Notes: generated by a model from the sequence alone, not told the origin. 64,000 nucleotides of DNA from Metabacillus dongyingensis (GCF_019933155.2 NZ_CP082944.1:2792001-2856000); one strand, 5' to 3'; counted from the stretch's first letter, positions 1-9,604 are shown. Numbers and translations: made by a program.

Positions 1-44
1 GGACAATGAGAAAAGCGGAACCGCCTGGTTAACGCGTGCAGACA

Positions 45-78
45 AAAAGCCATCTGATCAAAATCAGATGGCTTTTTT
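45..78. terminator. Bidirectional intrinsic terminator
   Basis: A 13-bp perfect stem (GCCATCTGAT arm and its complement, 4-nt loop) carries A and T runs on its two sides, so it can end transcription from either strand. It lies just past the stop of the 67-codon minus-strand gene. The upstream plus-strand gene it would also serve is outside the window. Confidence 0.85.
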
Positions 79-83
79 ATCGT

Positions 84-287
84 TTACTTCTCTTCAAAAT
101 AATCCTTGTAGAACCCGCTCACTTTTCCATTGTTATCAATGACAAAGTAAAACTCTTCTGTTTCGTTTTTCACTTCATATGTATTTCCGGCTGTTAAAAC
201 TCGGTTTACCATGTATTTTTCTGCATTTGTATGTTTGCATCTTACCACTTTAATTGTCTCTTTGTTCAGCCATTCTTGATGAATCAT
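84..287 (-). CDS. Small conserved Bacillus protein (DUF6501-like)
   Basis: A 67-residue soluble protein with mixed charge and no signal peptide or membrane segment. The central part, with VKNETEEFYFVIDNNGKVSG, looks like a small beta-rich domain and resembles the short Bacillus family I remember as DUF6501; the function is unknown. The ATG is preceded by AAGGAG at 9-nt spacing and the gene ends at a strong terminator. It is divergent from the squalene-hopene cyclase gene, so the roughly 110-bp gap must hold both promoters. Real by RBS, terminator and coding character; the family name is from memory. Confidence 0.7.
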   Translation of the reverse strand: MIHQEWLNKETIKVVRCKHTNAEKYMVNRVLTAGNTYEVKNETEEFYFVIDNNGKVSGFYKDYFEEK

Positions 288-406
288 TTCAGCATTCTCC
301 TTTATGCATTTTGACCTTATTATACTATATAAACCATGTGCGGAACACCGTTACTGTGATAACACCCCCTTTTCGTGAATAGATTGAAAAAGATGAGGTG
401 AATGAA

Positions 407-2281
407 GTGATTTCAATGAACATTTTAAAAGAACAAATCCAAAAGATGACAGATGAGCTCAGGCAGATGCAAAAAAGTGATGGTTCATGGCGCTTTTGCT
501 TTGAAGGCGGGCCAATGACAGATGCATTTATGATAATTCTTCTTCGTTCTCTCAAGTATAATGATGAAGATTTAATTAAAAATCTGTCAAATCGGCTGAT
601 AAATCTGCAGACAGATGAAGGCACATGGAAACTTTACGAAGATGAAAAAGAAGGCAATTTAACAGCAACTGTTCAGGCTTATACAGCCCTGCTTTTCACA
701 GGATTATATAAAAAATCACACTCCACGCTGAAAAAGGCAGAATCTTATATTATCTCTCAAGGAGGACTCGCTAATGTTCATTTCATGACAAAATGGTTCT
801 TGGCAGTAAACGGCCTTTATCCATGGCCTAAGTATTTTCGCTTTCCGCTCGCCTATTTGCTGCAGCCAGCCGGTTCCCCGGTCAGTATGTATCAATTGAG
901 TTCCTATGCAAGAATCCATTTTATACCGATGATTCTTGCGATGAATAAACGATATATTCACAGTACTCCCCATTCTATAAATCTATCGCATTTACATGTT
1001 TCAAAACCAAAATCCATTGATTGGCTGTCGTTTTCAGACAGCCATCGCACAGAGCACAGTTTATTCATTGAAACTATTCGGTCATTTTTTTCTTTTCCAT
1101 CCTATGTTCAAAGAGCCGGTGAGAACGCTGCTGAAAAATATATGCTCCAGAGGATCGAATCAGACGGAACGCTTTTCAGCTATGCCAGCGCCACATTTTT
1201 TATGATTTACGCCCTTCTCGCGCTCGGGTATAAAGAAAACTCAGCCCAAATCATGCAGGCAGTTTCAGGATTGAAATCGATCATCTATCAAGATGACAAG
1301 ATAATCACGCTTGAAAATTCCACTTCTACGGTTTGGGATACTGCCCTTCTAAGCTATAGCCTGCAAAAAGCTGGTGTACCTTATAAAGATTCACTAATTA
1401 TGAATGCTGCTTCCTATTTGCTATTGCGGCAGCAAACGAAAATGGCGGACTGGAGCATTCATAATCCAGCTTCATCTCCCGGCGGCTGGGGATTTTCTAA
1501 CATCAATACCAATCATCCTGACAACGATGACACAGCTGCTGTTCTGCGTGCTATCACTCAGCCCTCCGCTACTAATTCCTTGTATTTTGAAGCGTGGAAT
1601 AAAGGGTCATCTTGGCTTCTGACTATGCAAAATCGTGACGGGGGTTTTGGTGCATTTGAGAAAAATGTCAATAATCCTATATTTGCTTCCATCCCTCTTG
1701 AAAATGCCAAAGACGCAGCGACAGATCCATCAACTGCCGATCTGACAGGACGTGTCCTTGAATTCTTCGGAAATTTTGCAGGGTTGACGAAAAACCATCC
1801 TTCAATTCATGCAGCGGTTTCCTGGCTTGTTCAGCATCAAGAACGAAACGGGTCCTGGTATGGCAGATGGGGAGTATGTTATATATACGGAACTTGGGCT
1901 GCGATTACCGGTCTTAAAGCAGCTGGTTTATCAAACTCTCACCCTGCTATTGTAAAAGCGGTTAAATGGTTAGTGAGCATCCAAAATAAAGATGGAGGAT
2001 TTGGCGAATCATGCAGAAGTTCTGAAGTGAAAACCTACATTCCGCTCAGTTTCAGTACTCCCTCCCAAACAGCCTGGGCTCTTGATGCCCTATTATGTGT
2101 GCTGGATAAAAAGGACGCAGTGATACAAAGAGGCATAAAGCGCCTAATGGATCCTTTCGATGAAAAAAGCTCTGTATATCCTACAGGAATCGGGCTTCCA
2201 AAGCAATTTTATATTCATTATCACAGCTACAATAAGATTTTTCCGCTGCTTGCTTTGAGTCATTATAGGAATCTGCGATAA
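407..2281 (+). CDS. sqhC: Squalene-hopene / sporulenol-type terpene cyclase
   Basis: Class II terpene cyclase. The catalytic aspartate motif (NDDTAA) sits near residue 372 and several QW-type repeats are present: QKSDGSW (~21), QTDEGTW (~68), QNRDGGFG (~408), QERNGSW (~480) and QNKDGGFG (~525). At about 624 residues it has the full family length. In B. subtilis SqhC cyclises tetraprenyl-beta-curcumene to a sporulene-type terpenoid that protects spores from oxidative damage; that substrate is inferred here from the bacillar context. Start choice: GAGGTG at 395-400 best serves the GTG at 407 (6-nt spacing); GTG 398 overlaps the RBS and ATG 416 is also possible. It is monocistronic and ends at a terminator. 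Confidence 0.93.
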   Translation: MISMNILKEQIQKMTDELRQMQKSDGSWRFCFEGGPMTDAFMIILLRSLKYNDEDLIKNLSNRLINLQTDEGTWKLYEDEKEGNLTATVQAYTALLFTGLYKKSHSTLKKAESYIISQGGLANVHFMTKWFLAVNGLYPWPKYFRFPLAYLLQPAGSPVSMYQLSSYARIHFIPMILAMNKRYIHSTPHSINLSHLHVSKPKSIDWLSFSDSHRTEHSLFIETIRSFFSFPSYVQRAGENAAEKYMLQRIESDGTLFSYASATFFMIYALLALGYKENSAQIMQAVSGLKSIIYQDDKIITLENSTSTVWDTALLSYSLQKAGVPYKDSLIMNAASYLLLRQQTKMADWSIHNPASSPGGWGFSNINTNHPDNDDTAAVLRAITQPSATNSLYFEAWNKGSSWLLTMQNRDGGFGAFEKNVNNPIFASIPLENAKDAATDPSTADLTGRVLEFFGNFAGLTKNHPSIHAAVSWLVQHQERNGSWYGRWGVCYIYGTWAAITGLKAAGLSNSHPAIVKAVKWLVSIQNKDGGFGESCRSSEVKTYIPLSFSTPSQTAWALDALLCVLDKKDAVIQRGIKRLMDPFDEKSSVYPTGIGLPKQFYIHYHSYNKIFPLLALSHYRNLR

Positions 2282-2292
2282 CTCTTGCATGC

Positions 2293-2322
2293 AAAAAAGA
2301 GCTGCAAACGCAGCTCTTATCC
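2293..2322. terminator. Convergent terminator sqhC / acetyltransferase
   Basis: Perfect 9-bp stem AAGAGCTGC / GCAGCTCTT with loop AAAC, an A run on the left and a T-rich right side. It lies between two convergent genes and probably serves both. Confidence 0.8.
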
Positions 2323-2325
2323 TTA

Positions 2326-3483
2326 TTAAAAGAAGTCATAAAAGAAAGCTTTTCTTGCGGGAATAAGCGTTTCCAGTCCTTTTATTGCTTCTTCCCCGCC
2401 TTCAATTTGGCCAATTTCATATAAATCAGCAGGCCGTTTGTAACCAAACAGCATCGCAGACAGAGTATTAATATCGAGCGACAGTCCCTCAGATTCTGAT
2501 TCGTTCAACTTATTGACTTCTTTGTTCTTAATCTTATATGTTCCATTATTCCAAGGAGCATGCTGATCTTTTAAATGAATGACAAGTTCAGAAACCCCAG
2601 CTGACCACTCGAAATCATAATTCTTTAATAAACTTTCGGCATCAACGATCCGGACCATAAAATAAGGTGTCACTTCCGCTTTAATTCTCGGTTCGTTGAG
2701 CGAAAAAAATAACGGGTCGCTTTCGTATGTAGCGATCTCAAGTTCTTTTATCATTGAGTCATGCTGGCAAATGAAATTCCATAGCCCAATTCTGGCGTCA
2801 GTAGTTAATGGAACAAACTCCTCAACGGTCATTTTAGCTTTTTTCACTTCATAGAGCATATAACCTTTAGCTTCTCCAGCCTCATTATAATAGACAGCTG
2901 CAGTAAGTTCATCATAGATGGATGCCTGCCACCAAGATGTTTCACGGACGAGCATGCCTGAAAATTGCTTGGCAAATTGATCATATATTTCTTCGATTTG
3001 AGAAGAATGCGCCTCTTTTTGAAAGCGTCTGATTTTCCCTTGCACTTGCTTTTTCATGACAAGATCTTCTGATTTTAACGAAGCTTTTAATCGGCTGCAA
3101 AAAAGCTCCCAGCCGTATTTCCTGTAAAATGGCACGGAAAATGGATGCAGCATGGAAACACTGAATCCCTCTTTTCTCATGTATTCTAGAAGAAAGGTGA
3201 TCATTTCTTTCACATACCCGCTTCGGCGGTGCTCCGGATAAGTGGCAACACCAGCAATGCCGCCCATTTTCCATTTCGTTTCACCAAGGTATACCTCAAG
3301 GGGCAGCATGTGAAGCTTAGCAGCAAGCTCTTCCCCTTCCAGAATACCGAATAATTCATGATGCTTCTCCATTGTCTCCAATCTTTTTTCAATGCTTTGT
3401 TCAGGAACTTTATATTGAAACGCATATTCAGATAGTTTCAATGCTTCGCGATATCGGTCATTCGTTAGTTTGATTACTGTCAT
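2326..3483 (-). CDS. GNAT N-acetyltransferase with Eis-like architecture
   Basis: A 385-residue protein. Residues ~1-145 form a GNAT domain with the acetyl-CoA loop region GVATYPEHRRSGYVKEMI (~77-94). The remaining part matches the layout of Eis-type enzymes: a second degenerate GNAT-like domain and a C-terminal sterol-carrier-like domain. Eis enzymes acetylate amines such as aminoglycosides or protein lysines; the substrate here cannot be told. The start has AGGAAGGGA upstream. It is last in a minus-strand run with the SDR (53-nt gap) and the S9 peptidase, probably an operon of three. Assignment to the Eis-like family is confident in fold, not in role. Confidence 0.78.
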   Translation of the reverse strand: MTVIKLTNDRYREALKLSEYAFQYKVPEQSIEKRLETMEKHHELFGILEGEELAAKLHMLPLEVYLGETKWKMGGIAGVATYPEHRRSGYVKEMITFLLEYMRKEGFSVSMLHPFSVPFYRKYGWELFCSRLKASLKSEDLVMKKQVQGKIRRFQKEAHSSQIEEIYDQFAKQFSGMLVRETSWWQASIYDELTAAVYYNEAGEAKGYMLYEVKKAKMTVEEFVPLTTDARIGLWNFICQHDSMIKELEIATYESDPLFFSLNEPRIKAEVTPYFMVRIVDAESLLKNYDFEWSAGVSELVIHLKDQHAPWNNGTYKIKNKEVNKLNESESEGLSLDINTLSAMLFGYKRPADLYEIGQIEGGEEAIKGLETLIPARKAFFYDFF

Positions 3484-3536
3484 ATGTATCCCTTCCTTAA
3501 TCCATTCTGCTTATTTTACGAAATACGCTCTTACCT

Positions 3537-4307
3537 TCAGGACCTTAAAAATCCACCTTCGGAATGAATCGTCTGCCCAGTAATCCATTCAGCTGCCTCA
3601 CTTGCAAGAAACGCAACCAGACGGGCAGCATCTTCAGGCTGCCCTATACGATTCATTGGAAATTTTTCAATAAGAACCTTTTTTAAATCAGCCGTCATCC
3701 ACCCTGTATCTGTCGGACCGGGATTCACTGCATTCACGGTAATGCCTTTGTTGCCAACTTCAGATGCAAGTGTTTTGGTCATATCCGGAATGCATGCTTT
3801 TGTTGCGGCATATGCAAGCTCACCGGGCATTGGCCCTTGGGATTGGCCGGATGTCATATGAATAATTCTTCCTCCCCGGCCCTGCTGAAACCGTTTGGCA
3901 AATTCGGAACTTAACATAAGCGGTGCACGGACATTCATGAAATAATGAAGATCGAGGTTTTCAGATGTAATCGTCTCGAAATTATTTTCAGCAGAGTATG
4001 CTGCATTATTAATAAGAATAGGCGGTTCTCCAAGCATTTTCTCCACTTGGTTAAACAAAACGCGGAAAGATTCTGTATTAGTTAAATCCAGCTCCATACT
4101 TGACGAGCGCACTCCTAAGGCTGCAATTTGAGACTTCAGCTTTTCAGCTTCCTCATTTTTAGATCCCCAAGGCTGCTCTGCATCGTATGGCCGGTAGTAA
4201 GTAAAGAATATATCTGTTCCGGCTTCAGCAAGCTCAAGGCAGATGGCTGCCCCAATACCTTTAAGTCTGCTTGCTCCCGTCACGATGGCAATTTTCCTGC
4301 TTTTCAT
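3537..4307 (-). CDS. Short-chain dehydrogenase/reductase (SDR)
   Basis: Classical SDR of 256 residues with a Rossmann nucleotide motif TGASRLKGIG (10-19), structural NNAA near residue 100, and catalytic S153, Y166 and K170 in the usual 13-residue and YxxxK spacing. The glycine motif has a two-residue insertion (SRLKG), seen in one FabG-like subgroup that is often annotated as 3-oxoacyl reductase. The true substrate is unknown. Its ATG lies 14 nt after the stop of the S9 peptidase gene, with GAAGGTG as RBS, so the two are co-transcribed. Confidence 0.85.
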   Translation of the reverse strand: MKSRKIAIVTGASRLKGIGAAICLELAEAGTDIFFTYYRPYDAEQPWGSKNEEAEKLKSQIAALGVRSSSMELDLTNTESFRVLFNQVEKMLGEPPILINNAAYSAENNFETITSENLDLHYFMNVRAPLMLSSEFAKRFQQGRGGRIIHMTSGQSQGPMPGELAYAATKACIPDMTKTLASEVGNKGITVNAVNPGPTDTGWMTADLKKVLIEKFPMNRIGQPEDAARLVAFLASEAAEWITGQTIHSEGGFLRS

Positions 4308-4321
4308 CTATTCACCTTCTC

Positions 4322-6109
4322 TTATAAGTAACGATTGAAAAAATCAGCGATTGCACGATAAACAAGAATTTCATTCTCTTTTTTGGTAAAGCCGTGTCCC
4401 TCGTCTTCTAAAACCATGTAGTCTACTTTCCGGCCCTTTTGTCTCAGGGCTTCAACAATTTTATCAGATTCTGCTTTAACTACACGCGGATCGTTTGCCC
4501 CCTGAATCACGAGCATCGGTTTTGTCATTCCCTCTAAATGCGTTATCGGAGAAAAATCAATCAGTTTTTCACGGTCACGCTCAGGATTTCCGACCCACTG
4601 ATCCATAGCAGGCTTCCAGAATTCCGGCACACTGTTGATAAACGAGAAAAGATCGCTTGGTCCAAATATATCGACTACAGCTTTAAAATATTCCGGATGA
4701 CGCCCGTGAAGGAGAAGGGCCATATACCCTCCAAAACTTCCGCCCATCAAGAAAAGCTTCTCTTTATCGGCCATTCCTTGTTCGATTAGCCAGTCAATTC
4801 CCGCTATCATATCATGGCGCGGACCATTCCCCCATTCTCCCTCTACCATTTTCATGAAAGAAAGCCCGTAACGGGTTGATCCTCTGAAGTTAGGTGCGAA
4901 AATACTGCAGCCGCTGTTCAGCAAAAACTGAAAAAGAGCCCGGAATGAGTTTGTTTCAGCAGACTGCGGACCACCATGGGGCCAGATAATCATATGCCCG
5001 TTGCTTGTTTCAGCATGAGCTCTAAACAAGGAAGCTTCAATTTCCAGTCCGTCAAACGACGCATATGTAACCGTTTCGGGTTCAACTAAATCTTCAGGTC
5101 TCATTCCAGTGACACCATGATTCGTGATTTGCACCCAGCTTTGCGAAGGGGTTCTGCTGAAAATATTTAAAGGGATTGTTGCTGATTGCCCGAGAATGAA
5201 AAGTTCTCCAGCTTCTGTTACTTCAATTTTGTTTATCCTGTCAATTGGAACCTCGATGAATTCAGGTGATTGATCTATTAAATCATAAGAAATCAATACA
5301 TCTTTAACCCCTTTAGCCGCTATCACATAAATCTTTTGCAAAGCATCATCATACTTTAGCGCACTTGCATCTTTCCCTTTCAGATCAAGCACCTTCGAAA
5401 ACTCCCGCTTGACCAAATCAAATTTTGCCAAATAGGAAAAGTCAGATTCATAGTTTGTAATAAAATAGATTTCTTGCTCAGAAGTATAAACAGGATCGCT
5501 TTGAGTAAATTGCTGAGCACTTTCAGGTGTAGCCAGAACATCTTCCCCGTCTATTTTCACAAACAATAACGAAGAAGTATTGCCGTAGTTTTTAGAATAA
5601 ACAAAGCTTTTCTCTTCAGGAGATACGGCCATTAGATAGACTGATGTATCCGTCCCCTCTATTAAAATTTCTTCGGATTCATCCGTAAGATTATACCGAT
5701 AGGCTGCAAGATAGGTATCGTGTCCATCTTTAGTGGATGTATAATACAGGGATTCACCATTTTTTGAAAAGAACGGGAACATGTGACGCTCACCTTTTTC
5801 ATACCGCACCGCAACCTGTGAACCTCCTTTAGGTGAAAGCGCATACAGCTGCGAATTTTCATCTCCGTCCTGATCAAATCCTGCCATAATAAATTTAGAT
5901 TTTTTATTATATAAAAGACTGTCGCATGCTTGATTAATGGATGTTAACGGGTAAGGATACTGATTTGGCAAATCCATTGCCCATAAGTTAAAATGGCCGC
6001 CGATATTTGTGCTGAACACCAGCTGTTTTTTATCTGGAGAAACCGTAAAATCCTGAATCGTCAGCACCTTTAAAAACTGCTCGACATCCGGCTTTTGAAA
6101 TGTAATCAT
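4322..6109 (-). CDS. S9-family serine peptidase (prolyl oligopeptidase type)
   Basis: About 595 residues: an N-terminal beta-propeller-like half with WD40/TolB-type strands, then an alpha/beta-hydrolase domain. The nucleophile is in GGSFGGY (Ser ~456), with Asp in GANDPR (~539) and His in DEGHGF (~573). The oxyanion region HGGPQ is also present. These features fit cytosolic acylaminoacyl- or oligopeptidases such as B. subtilis YuxL. No signal peptide is seen. ATG 6109 has AAAAGGGG at 8-nt spacing and is preferred over the upstream in-frame GTG 6118. It heads the operon with the SDR and probably the acetyltransferase. Confidence 0.88.
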   Translation of the reverse strand: MITFQKPDVEQFLKVLTIQDFTVSPDKKQLVFSTNIGGHFNLWAMDLPNQYPYPLTSINQACDSLLYNKKSKFIMAGFDQDGDENSQLYALSPKGGSQVAVRYEKGERHMFPFFSKNGESLYYTSTKDGHDTYLAAYRYNLTDESEEILIEGTDTSVYLMAVSPEEKSFVYSKNYGNTSSLLFVKIDGEDVLATPESAQQFTQSDPVYTSEQEIYFITNYESDFSYLAKFDLVKREFSKVLDLKGKDASALKYDDALQKIYVIAAKGVKDVLISYDLIDQSPEFIEVPIDRINKIEVTEAGELFILGQSATIPLNIFSRTPSQSWVQITNHGVTGMRPEDLVEPETVTYASFDGLEIEASLFRAHAETSNGHMIIWPHGGPQSAETNSFRALFQFLLNSGCSIFAPNFRGSTRYGLSFMKMVEGEWGNGPRHDMIAGIDWLIEQGMADKEKLFLMGGSFGGYMALLLHGRHPEYFKAVVDIFGPSDLFSFINSVPEFWKPAMDQWVGNPERDREKLIDFSPITHLEGMTKPMLVIQGANDPRVVKAESDKIVEALRQKGRKVDYMVLEDEGHGFTKKENEILVYRAIADFFNRYL

Positions 6110-6274
6110 GTATAACACCCCTTTTTTACTGATTCTATTACCCTATTCTACAGAAATAGGAAATTCCCTGTTCTTTCAGTTAAAAAAGATAGGTATTCCC
6201 CAATGATACAGCTAGTTTATATGCTTTTTAACCTAAAATAAAACATAATAATATTATGTTAACTTGTTTCACAT

Positions 6275-6304
6275 AAAAGAACAGCGTCATGGACGCTGTT
6301 CTTT
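6275..6304. terminator. Terminator overlapping the end of the RsbR-like gene
   Basis: A 13-bp stem (AAAGAACAGCGTC and its complement around a 3-nt loop) followed by T on both strands. The minus-strand stop codon of the STAS gene lies inside the right arm. Confidence 0.75.
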
Positions 6305-7069
6305 CTGATCATTCTTTGTTACATACTGAATACCTGTATGAAGGTTAGAGAATGTTTGAATATTGTCAATCGATATGCCGGTGTTTATAAGGGTTTGGGC
6401 AATTTCCGGGCGAATGCCGACAATGATGCAGCTGGCGCCTAGCAATTGGACAGCTTCTGCTGCCTGGACCAGATGGTTTGCAACGAATGTATCGACAACC
6501 GGTACGCCGGTAATATCTATAAATATATGATAACATTTGTAATGTCGGGCGCCGATCAGGAGATTTTCCTTTATCACCTCTGCCCTGTCATCGTTAATGT
6601 TGCCAATCAGAGGCAGGATACAAATGCTTTTCGAGATAGGAATCATTGGAGCCGTCAGTTCTTTTACAATATGCTGCTGTTTGCGGAATTCTGTATTCCA
6701 AGAATTTGAACAACTAGTCACTAAATCTGCAATAATGGGATCAAACCATTTATCCACGCTCTCATATAAGTCGTTCACCATGATCGCTGATTTTTTATCT
6801 GAAAGGGCAAGTTCGATGATAGACCTTCTGAACTGCTGAATAGACTTTACTAGATATGTTAATGAATCATCCTGTTTAATATATCTCTCGTACCATTCTC
6901 TCAAATAATCAGCAGACTTTTCATCCGGTCTGCTGATAATGCTGAAAATCATATTAAATAATTTTTGCTTTTCATCTGAATCTATAGATTGCGGACTTTC
7001 AACGCTGTTCTCCCATTTCTCATAAAGCAGGCGTTCATTCTGGTTCATCATGTCTATTACTTGCTGCAT
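6287..7069 (-). CDS. RsbR-family stressosome co-antagonist (STAS domain)
   Basis: About 260 residues. The N-terminal half is helical, as in the non-haem globin sensor domain of RsbR proteins, and the C-terminal ~110 residues form a STAS domain. The two threonine contexts that RsbT phosphorylates in RsbRA are recognisable: DITGVPVVDT and GIRPEIAQT. It should therefore be a stressosome subunit feeding the sigma-B stress pathway. It stands alone, away from rsbS/rsbT, as paralogues such as RsbRB-RD do in B. subtilis; which paralogue is not decidable. ATG 7069 has GGGGGAG at good spacing; GTG 7075 is in frame but too near. Confidence 0.85.
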   Translation of the reverse strand: MQQVIDMMNQNERLLYEKWENSVESPQSIDSDEKQKLFNMIFSIISRPDEKSADYLREWYERYIKQDDSLTYLVKSIQQFRRSIIELALSDKKSAIMVNDLYESVDKWFDPIIADLVTSCSNSWNTEFRKQQHIVKELTAPMIPISKSICILPLIGNINDDRAEVIKENLLIGARHYKCYHIFIDITGVPVVDTFVANHLVQAAEAVQLLGASCIIVGIRPEIAQTLINTGISIDNIQTFSNLHTGIQYVTKNDQKEQRP

Positions 7070-7138
7070 ATACACTCCCCCAACTTTACTTTCCTCTCTA
7101 CCCTCTACCCTAAGAAAACCCGGAGTTAAACGTTTTCT

Positions 7139-8182
7139 TTAAAAAGGAAGTTCAATATTTGTTTCAAGAGTTCCTCTTATTTTTTTCAAATAGCTGTCTT
7201 TTCCTTTTAACCATTCTTTAAATGAAAAGATAAGCGGCTGACTGTCTCCCCCAACTCCGATCAGAACCTGAAGGGATTTTGGAATATAGACAGCAGTATG
7301 CAGGGTTCCGGCCCAATTATGATATTCTTTTTTGAAAATCTGGCTGCTGGTGCTGTTAAAGAAAGCAAAAGCTTCAGATGCTGAAAAATCTGGGCGAAAG
7401 GCTTCTGAAAGCTGTGTTTTCCTGGTGTGTGTTTCCACTAAATGATGACGGTTTTCCCTAAGTTTAGAAGGACTCTCAAAATGATTTGTGCACGCCATTT
7501 GAGAATTTGATGAGATAGATACTCCCTTGCTGGATGCTTCTGCTATGGCTGCATTTCCGGCTGCATCGTAAAGAGAATAATTAAACGCATGCCGGTGAGG
7601 AATTTCTTTTATCTTCTCAATGGCTTCAGCAGTCGTTTTGCATGTATCAAGGATAAATCTTGCAATGCTGCAGCAAATAAACCCGTCTCCAGGTTTAAGC
7701 CGATTCACAAAGTGATAGCCGATCACAAGCCCTTTTTCATTCATGCCGTCAATCCGTCCGATCATCCTTGTGGCGAAACCGATGCTTGCGTATCCACTTT
7801 CCGGCTGCCAAATCAAAAATCTTCCTTCGTACGTTTTTGGATGGTAATCATAGTTTCTGGCATAATAGCCGTTTTGCATTAGAGCACTGCACCCAGATTT
7901 TTTCCAATCTGCCTGATACCCGCTGTATTCATGGATAACATCCTCTATGGGCCACTCGAGTCCTGCAGACAAACCCTCTAGTTCCTGCCATAGGCCTGGA
8001 GCAAATTGTTCATACAGGTTCTGAGCCGTTTTCAGTTCAGATTGATAAAATTTGATTGATTTTATTCTCCTTTTCTGATGATTTTGAAAGAGTTTAGAAT
8101 CTTTATGTATTTTTCCCTGTTTGACACCAAGGTCATAATAGCTTCCGCGCCCCTGTATCACATCTGATTCAATCTTCACCAT
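7139..8182 (-). CDS. C45-type autoproteolytic acyltransferase/hydrolase
   Basis: About 347 residues with the layout of the acyl-CoA:6-aminopenicillanate acyltransferase (peptidase C45) Ntn-hydrolase family. Autoprocessing would expose Cys98 within KSGCSALM; the following ARNYDYHP and GMNEKGLVIGYHF segments are typical of this fold. Many Bacillus members have no known substrate, and penicillin chemistry is not implied. ATG 8182 is favoured (GGAGC at ~10 nt); GTG 8191 lies on top of the RBS. It is monocistronic, divergent from the ene-reductase gene. Confidence 0.8.
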   Translation of the reverse strand: MVKIESDVIQGRGSYYDLGVKQGKIHKDSKLFQNHQKRRIKSIKFYQSELKTAQNLYEQFAPGLWQELEGLSAGLEWPIEDVIHEYSGYQADWKKSGCSALMQNGYYARNYDYHPKTYEGRFLIWQPESGYASIGFATRMIGRIDGMNEKGLVIGYHFVNRLKPGDGFICCSIARFILDTCKTTAEAIEKIKEIPHRHAFNYSLYDAAGNAAIAEASSKGVSISSNSQMACTNHFESPSKLRENRHHLVETHTRKTQLSEAFRPDFSASEAFAFFNSTSSQIFKKEYHNWAGTLHTAVYIPKSLQVLIGVGGDSQPLIFSFKEWLKGKDSYLKKIRGTLETNIELPF

Positions 8183-8275
8183 CGTTTTCACGCTCCATAC
8201 CTTCTATCATGAATGATTTAATAAGATTAAACAAATTCTAATGAGCATATTTAATGCAAGTTTTAAATCAAGACA

Positions 8276-8292
8276 GTATCATGTAATGGTAC
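8276..8292. promoter_or_regulatory. Palindromic operator candidate upstream of yqiG-like gene
   Basis: GTATCATGTAATGGTAC is an imperfect inverted repeat (outer GTA/TAC, inner CAT/ATG) only 24 nt before the ATG, where a repressor would block initiation. Its right half TGTAATGGTA differs by one base from the right half of the YodB operator of B. subtilis as I recall it. The link to a thiol- or electrophile-sensing regulator is inference. Confidence 0.4.
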
Positions 8293-8316
8293 ATATGAAT
8301 ACGGAGGTCGAGAATT

Positions 8317-9453
8317 ATGAATTCAAACTATAAGCCGTTATTTCAGCCATTCGAATTTAAAAACGGAATTCAATTAAAAAACCGTGTCGTTATGGCGCCA
8401 ATGACTAACTTTTCATCAAATGATGATGGAACAGTAACAGAAGCAGAAACTGCTTATTATAGCCGCCGTGCAAGCGGAGCTGGCATGGTCATTACCGCAT
8501 GTGCCTATGTGGCGCCGAGCGGCAAAGGATTCCCCGGCGAATTTGGAAGTGATACCGATGAGATGATTCCTTCCTTGCGAAAGCTTTCTTCAGCAATAAA
8601 GGATAAAGGGGCAAAAGCGATACTCCAGATTTTTCATGGCGGACGCATGGTTCCTGCAGAACTAGTTCCAAATGGTGATGTAGTCAGTGCCAGTGCAGTG
8701 GCAGCGGAACAGGGGCATCCGTCTGGGGATGCACCAGTGCCGCGCGCGCTGACAATTGAAGAAATAAACAGGATTATCAAAGACTTCGGTGAATCAGCCC
8801 GCCGTGCCATTGAAGCAGGCTTTGACGGTGTTGAAATACATGGTGCGAATACCTATTTAATTCAGCAATTCGTATCGCCTCATTCAAACCGGCGAGAAGA
8901 TGAATTTGGAGGAAGCATTGAAAAAAGACTTGCTTTTCCTCTTGCAATTGTTGATGAGGTAAAAAAGACAGTTGATCAATATGGAACAAATGAATTTCTT
9001 GTGGGTTACCGTTTCTCACCTGAGGAGCCGGAAACACCAGGGATTACGATGGAAGATACGTTAGCGCTTGTTGATGCGCTTACTGAAAAAGACTTGGATT
9101 ATCTTCATATCTCCCTGATGCAATATTGGTCAACTCCAAGACGGGGTATTGATGATACACGCTCCCGCCTGGAAATTATTCAAGAACGTGTTGACGGCAA
9201 GGTACCGCTGATTGGCGTTGGATCGATTTATACACCAGATGATGCCATCAAAGCAATGAGTACCGGAGTGCCGCTGATAGCACTTGGCCGCGAATTGATC
9301 ATCGATCCTGATTGGGTGCAGAAAATTGCCGAAGGCCGGGAAAATGAAATTGAGACGAAACTCGATAAAAATGCCCAGTCCCGCCTGGTCGTGCCTGATC
9401 CTTTATGGCAGGCGATCATTCATACGCCTGGCTGGTTCCCTGTTAAAGACTGA
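8317..9453 (+). CDS. yqiG: Old yellow enzyme family flavin oxidoreductase (YqiG-like)
   Basis: A 378-residue TIM-barrel FMN enzyme of the OYE family, longer than YqjM/NamA (338) and matching the length and C-terminus (WQAI.T.GW.P.KD) of B. subtilis YqiG. Motifs: NRVVMAPMTNFSS at the N-terminus, FHGGRM, the DGVEIHGANTYLIQQF catalytic/FMN region (~168-183), and GVGSIYTPDDA with ALGRELIIDPDW for phosphate binding. It should reduce activated C=C bonds of unsaturated carbonyls and quinone-like electrophiles using NAD(P)H. Strong RBS GGAGGT at 8303-8308; monocistronic, ending at a long terminator hairpin. Confidence 0.9.
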   Translation: MNSNYKPLFQPFEFKNGIQLKNRVVMAPMTNFSSNDDGTVTEAETAYYSRRASGAGMVITACAYVAPSGKGFPGEFGSDTDEMIPSLRKLSSAIKDKGAKAILQIFHGGRMVPAELVPNGDVVSASAVAAEQGHPSGDAPVPRALTIEEINRIIKDFGESARRAIEAGFDGVEIHGANTYLIQQFVSPHSNRREDEFGGSIEKRLAFPLAIVDEVKKTVDQYGTNEFLVGYRFSPEEPETPGITMEDTLALVDALTEKDLDYLHISLMQYWSTPRRGIDDTRSRLEIIQERVDGKVPLIGVGSIYTPDDAIKAMSTGVPLIALGRELIIDPDWVQKIAEGRENEIETKLDKNAQSRLVVPDPLWQAIIHTPGWFPVKD

Positions 9454-9546
9454 AGATAAAAAGAAAATACATTGCTGATTAATTGGTTCTGATAAAGGTG
9501 CAAACCGTTAAATAACGAACCAAATAACATATTAATTAGAATAGGT

Positions 9547-9590
9547 GAATAGCAGGACTTTGTTGCTCAGCAAAGCCCTGCTATTCATTT
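9547..9590 (+). terminator. Terminator of the ene-reductase gene
   Basis: Long interrupted stem: GAATAGCAGG pairs with CCTGCTATTC and inner CTTTG with CAAAG, followed by ATTTTG. It sits 93 nt past the stop. Confidence 0.75.
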
Positions 9591-9604
9591 TGTGCTGGAT
9601 AAAA

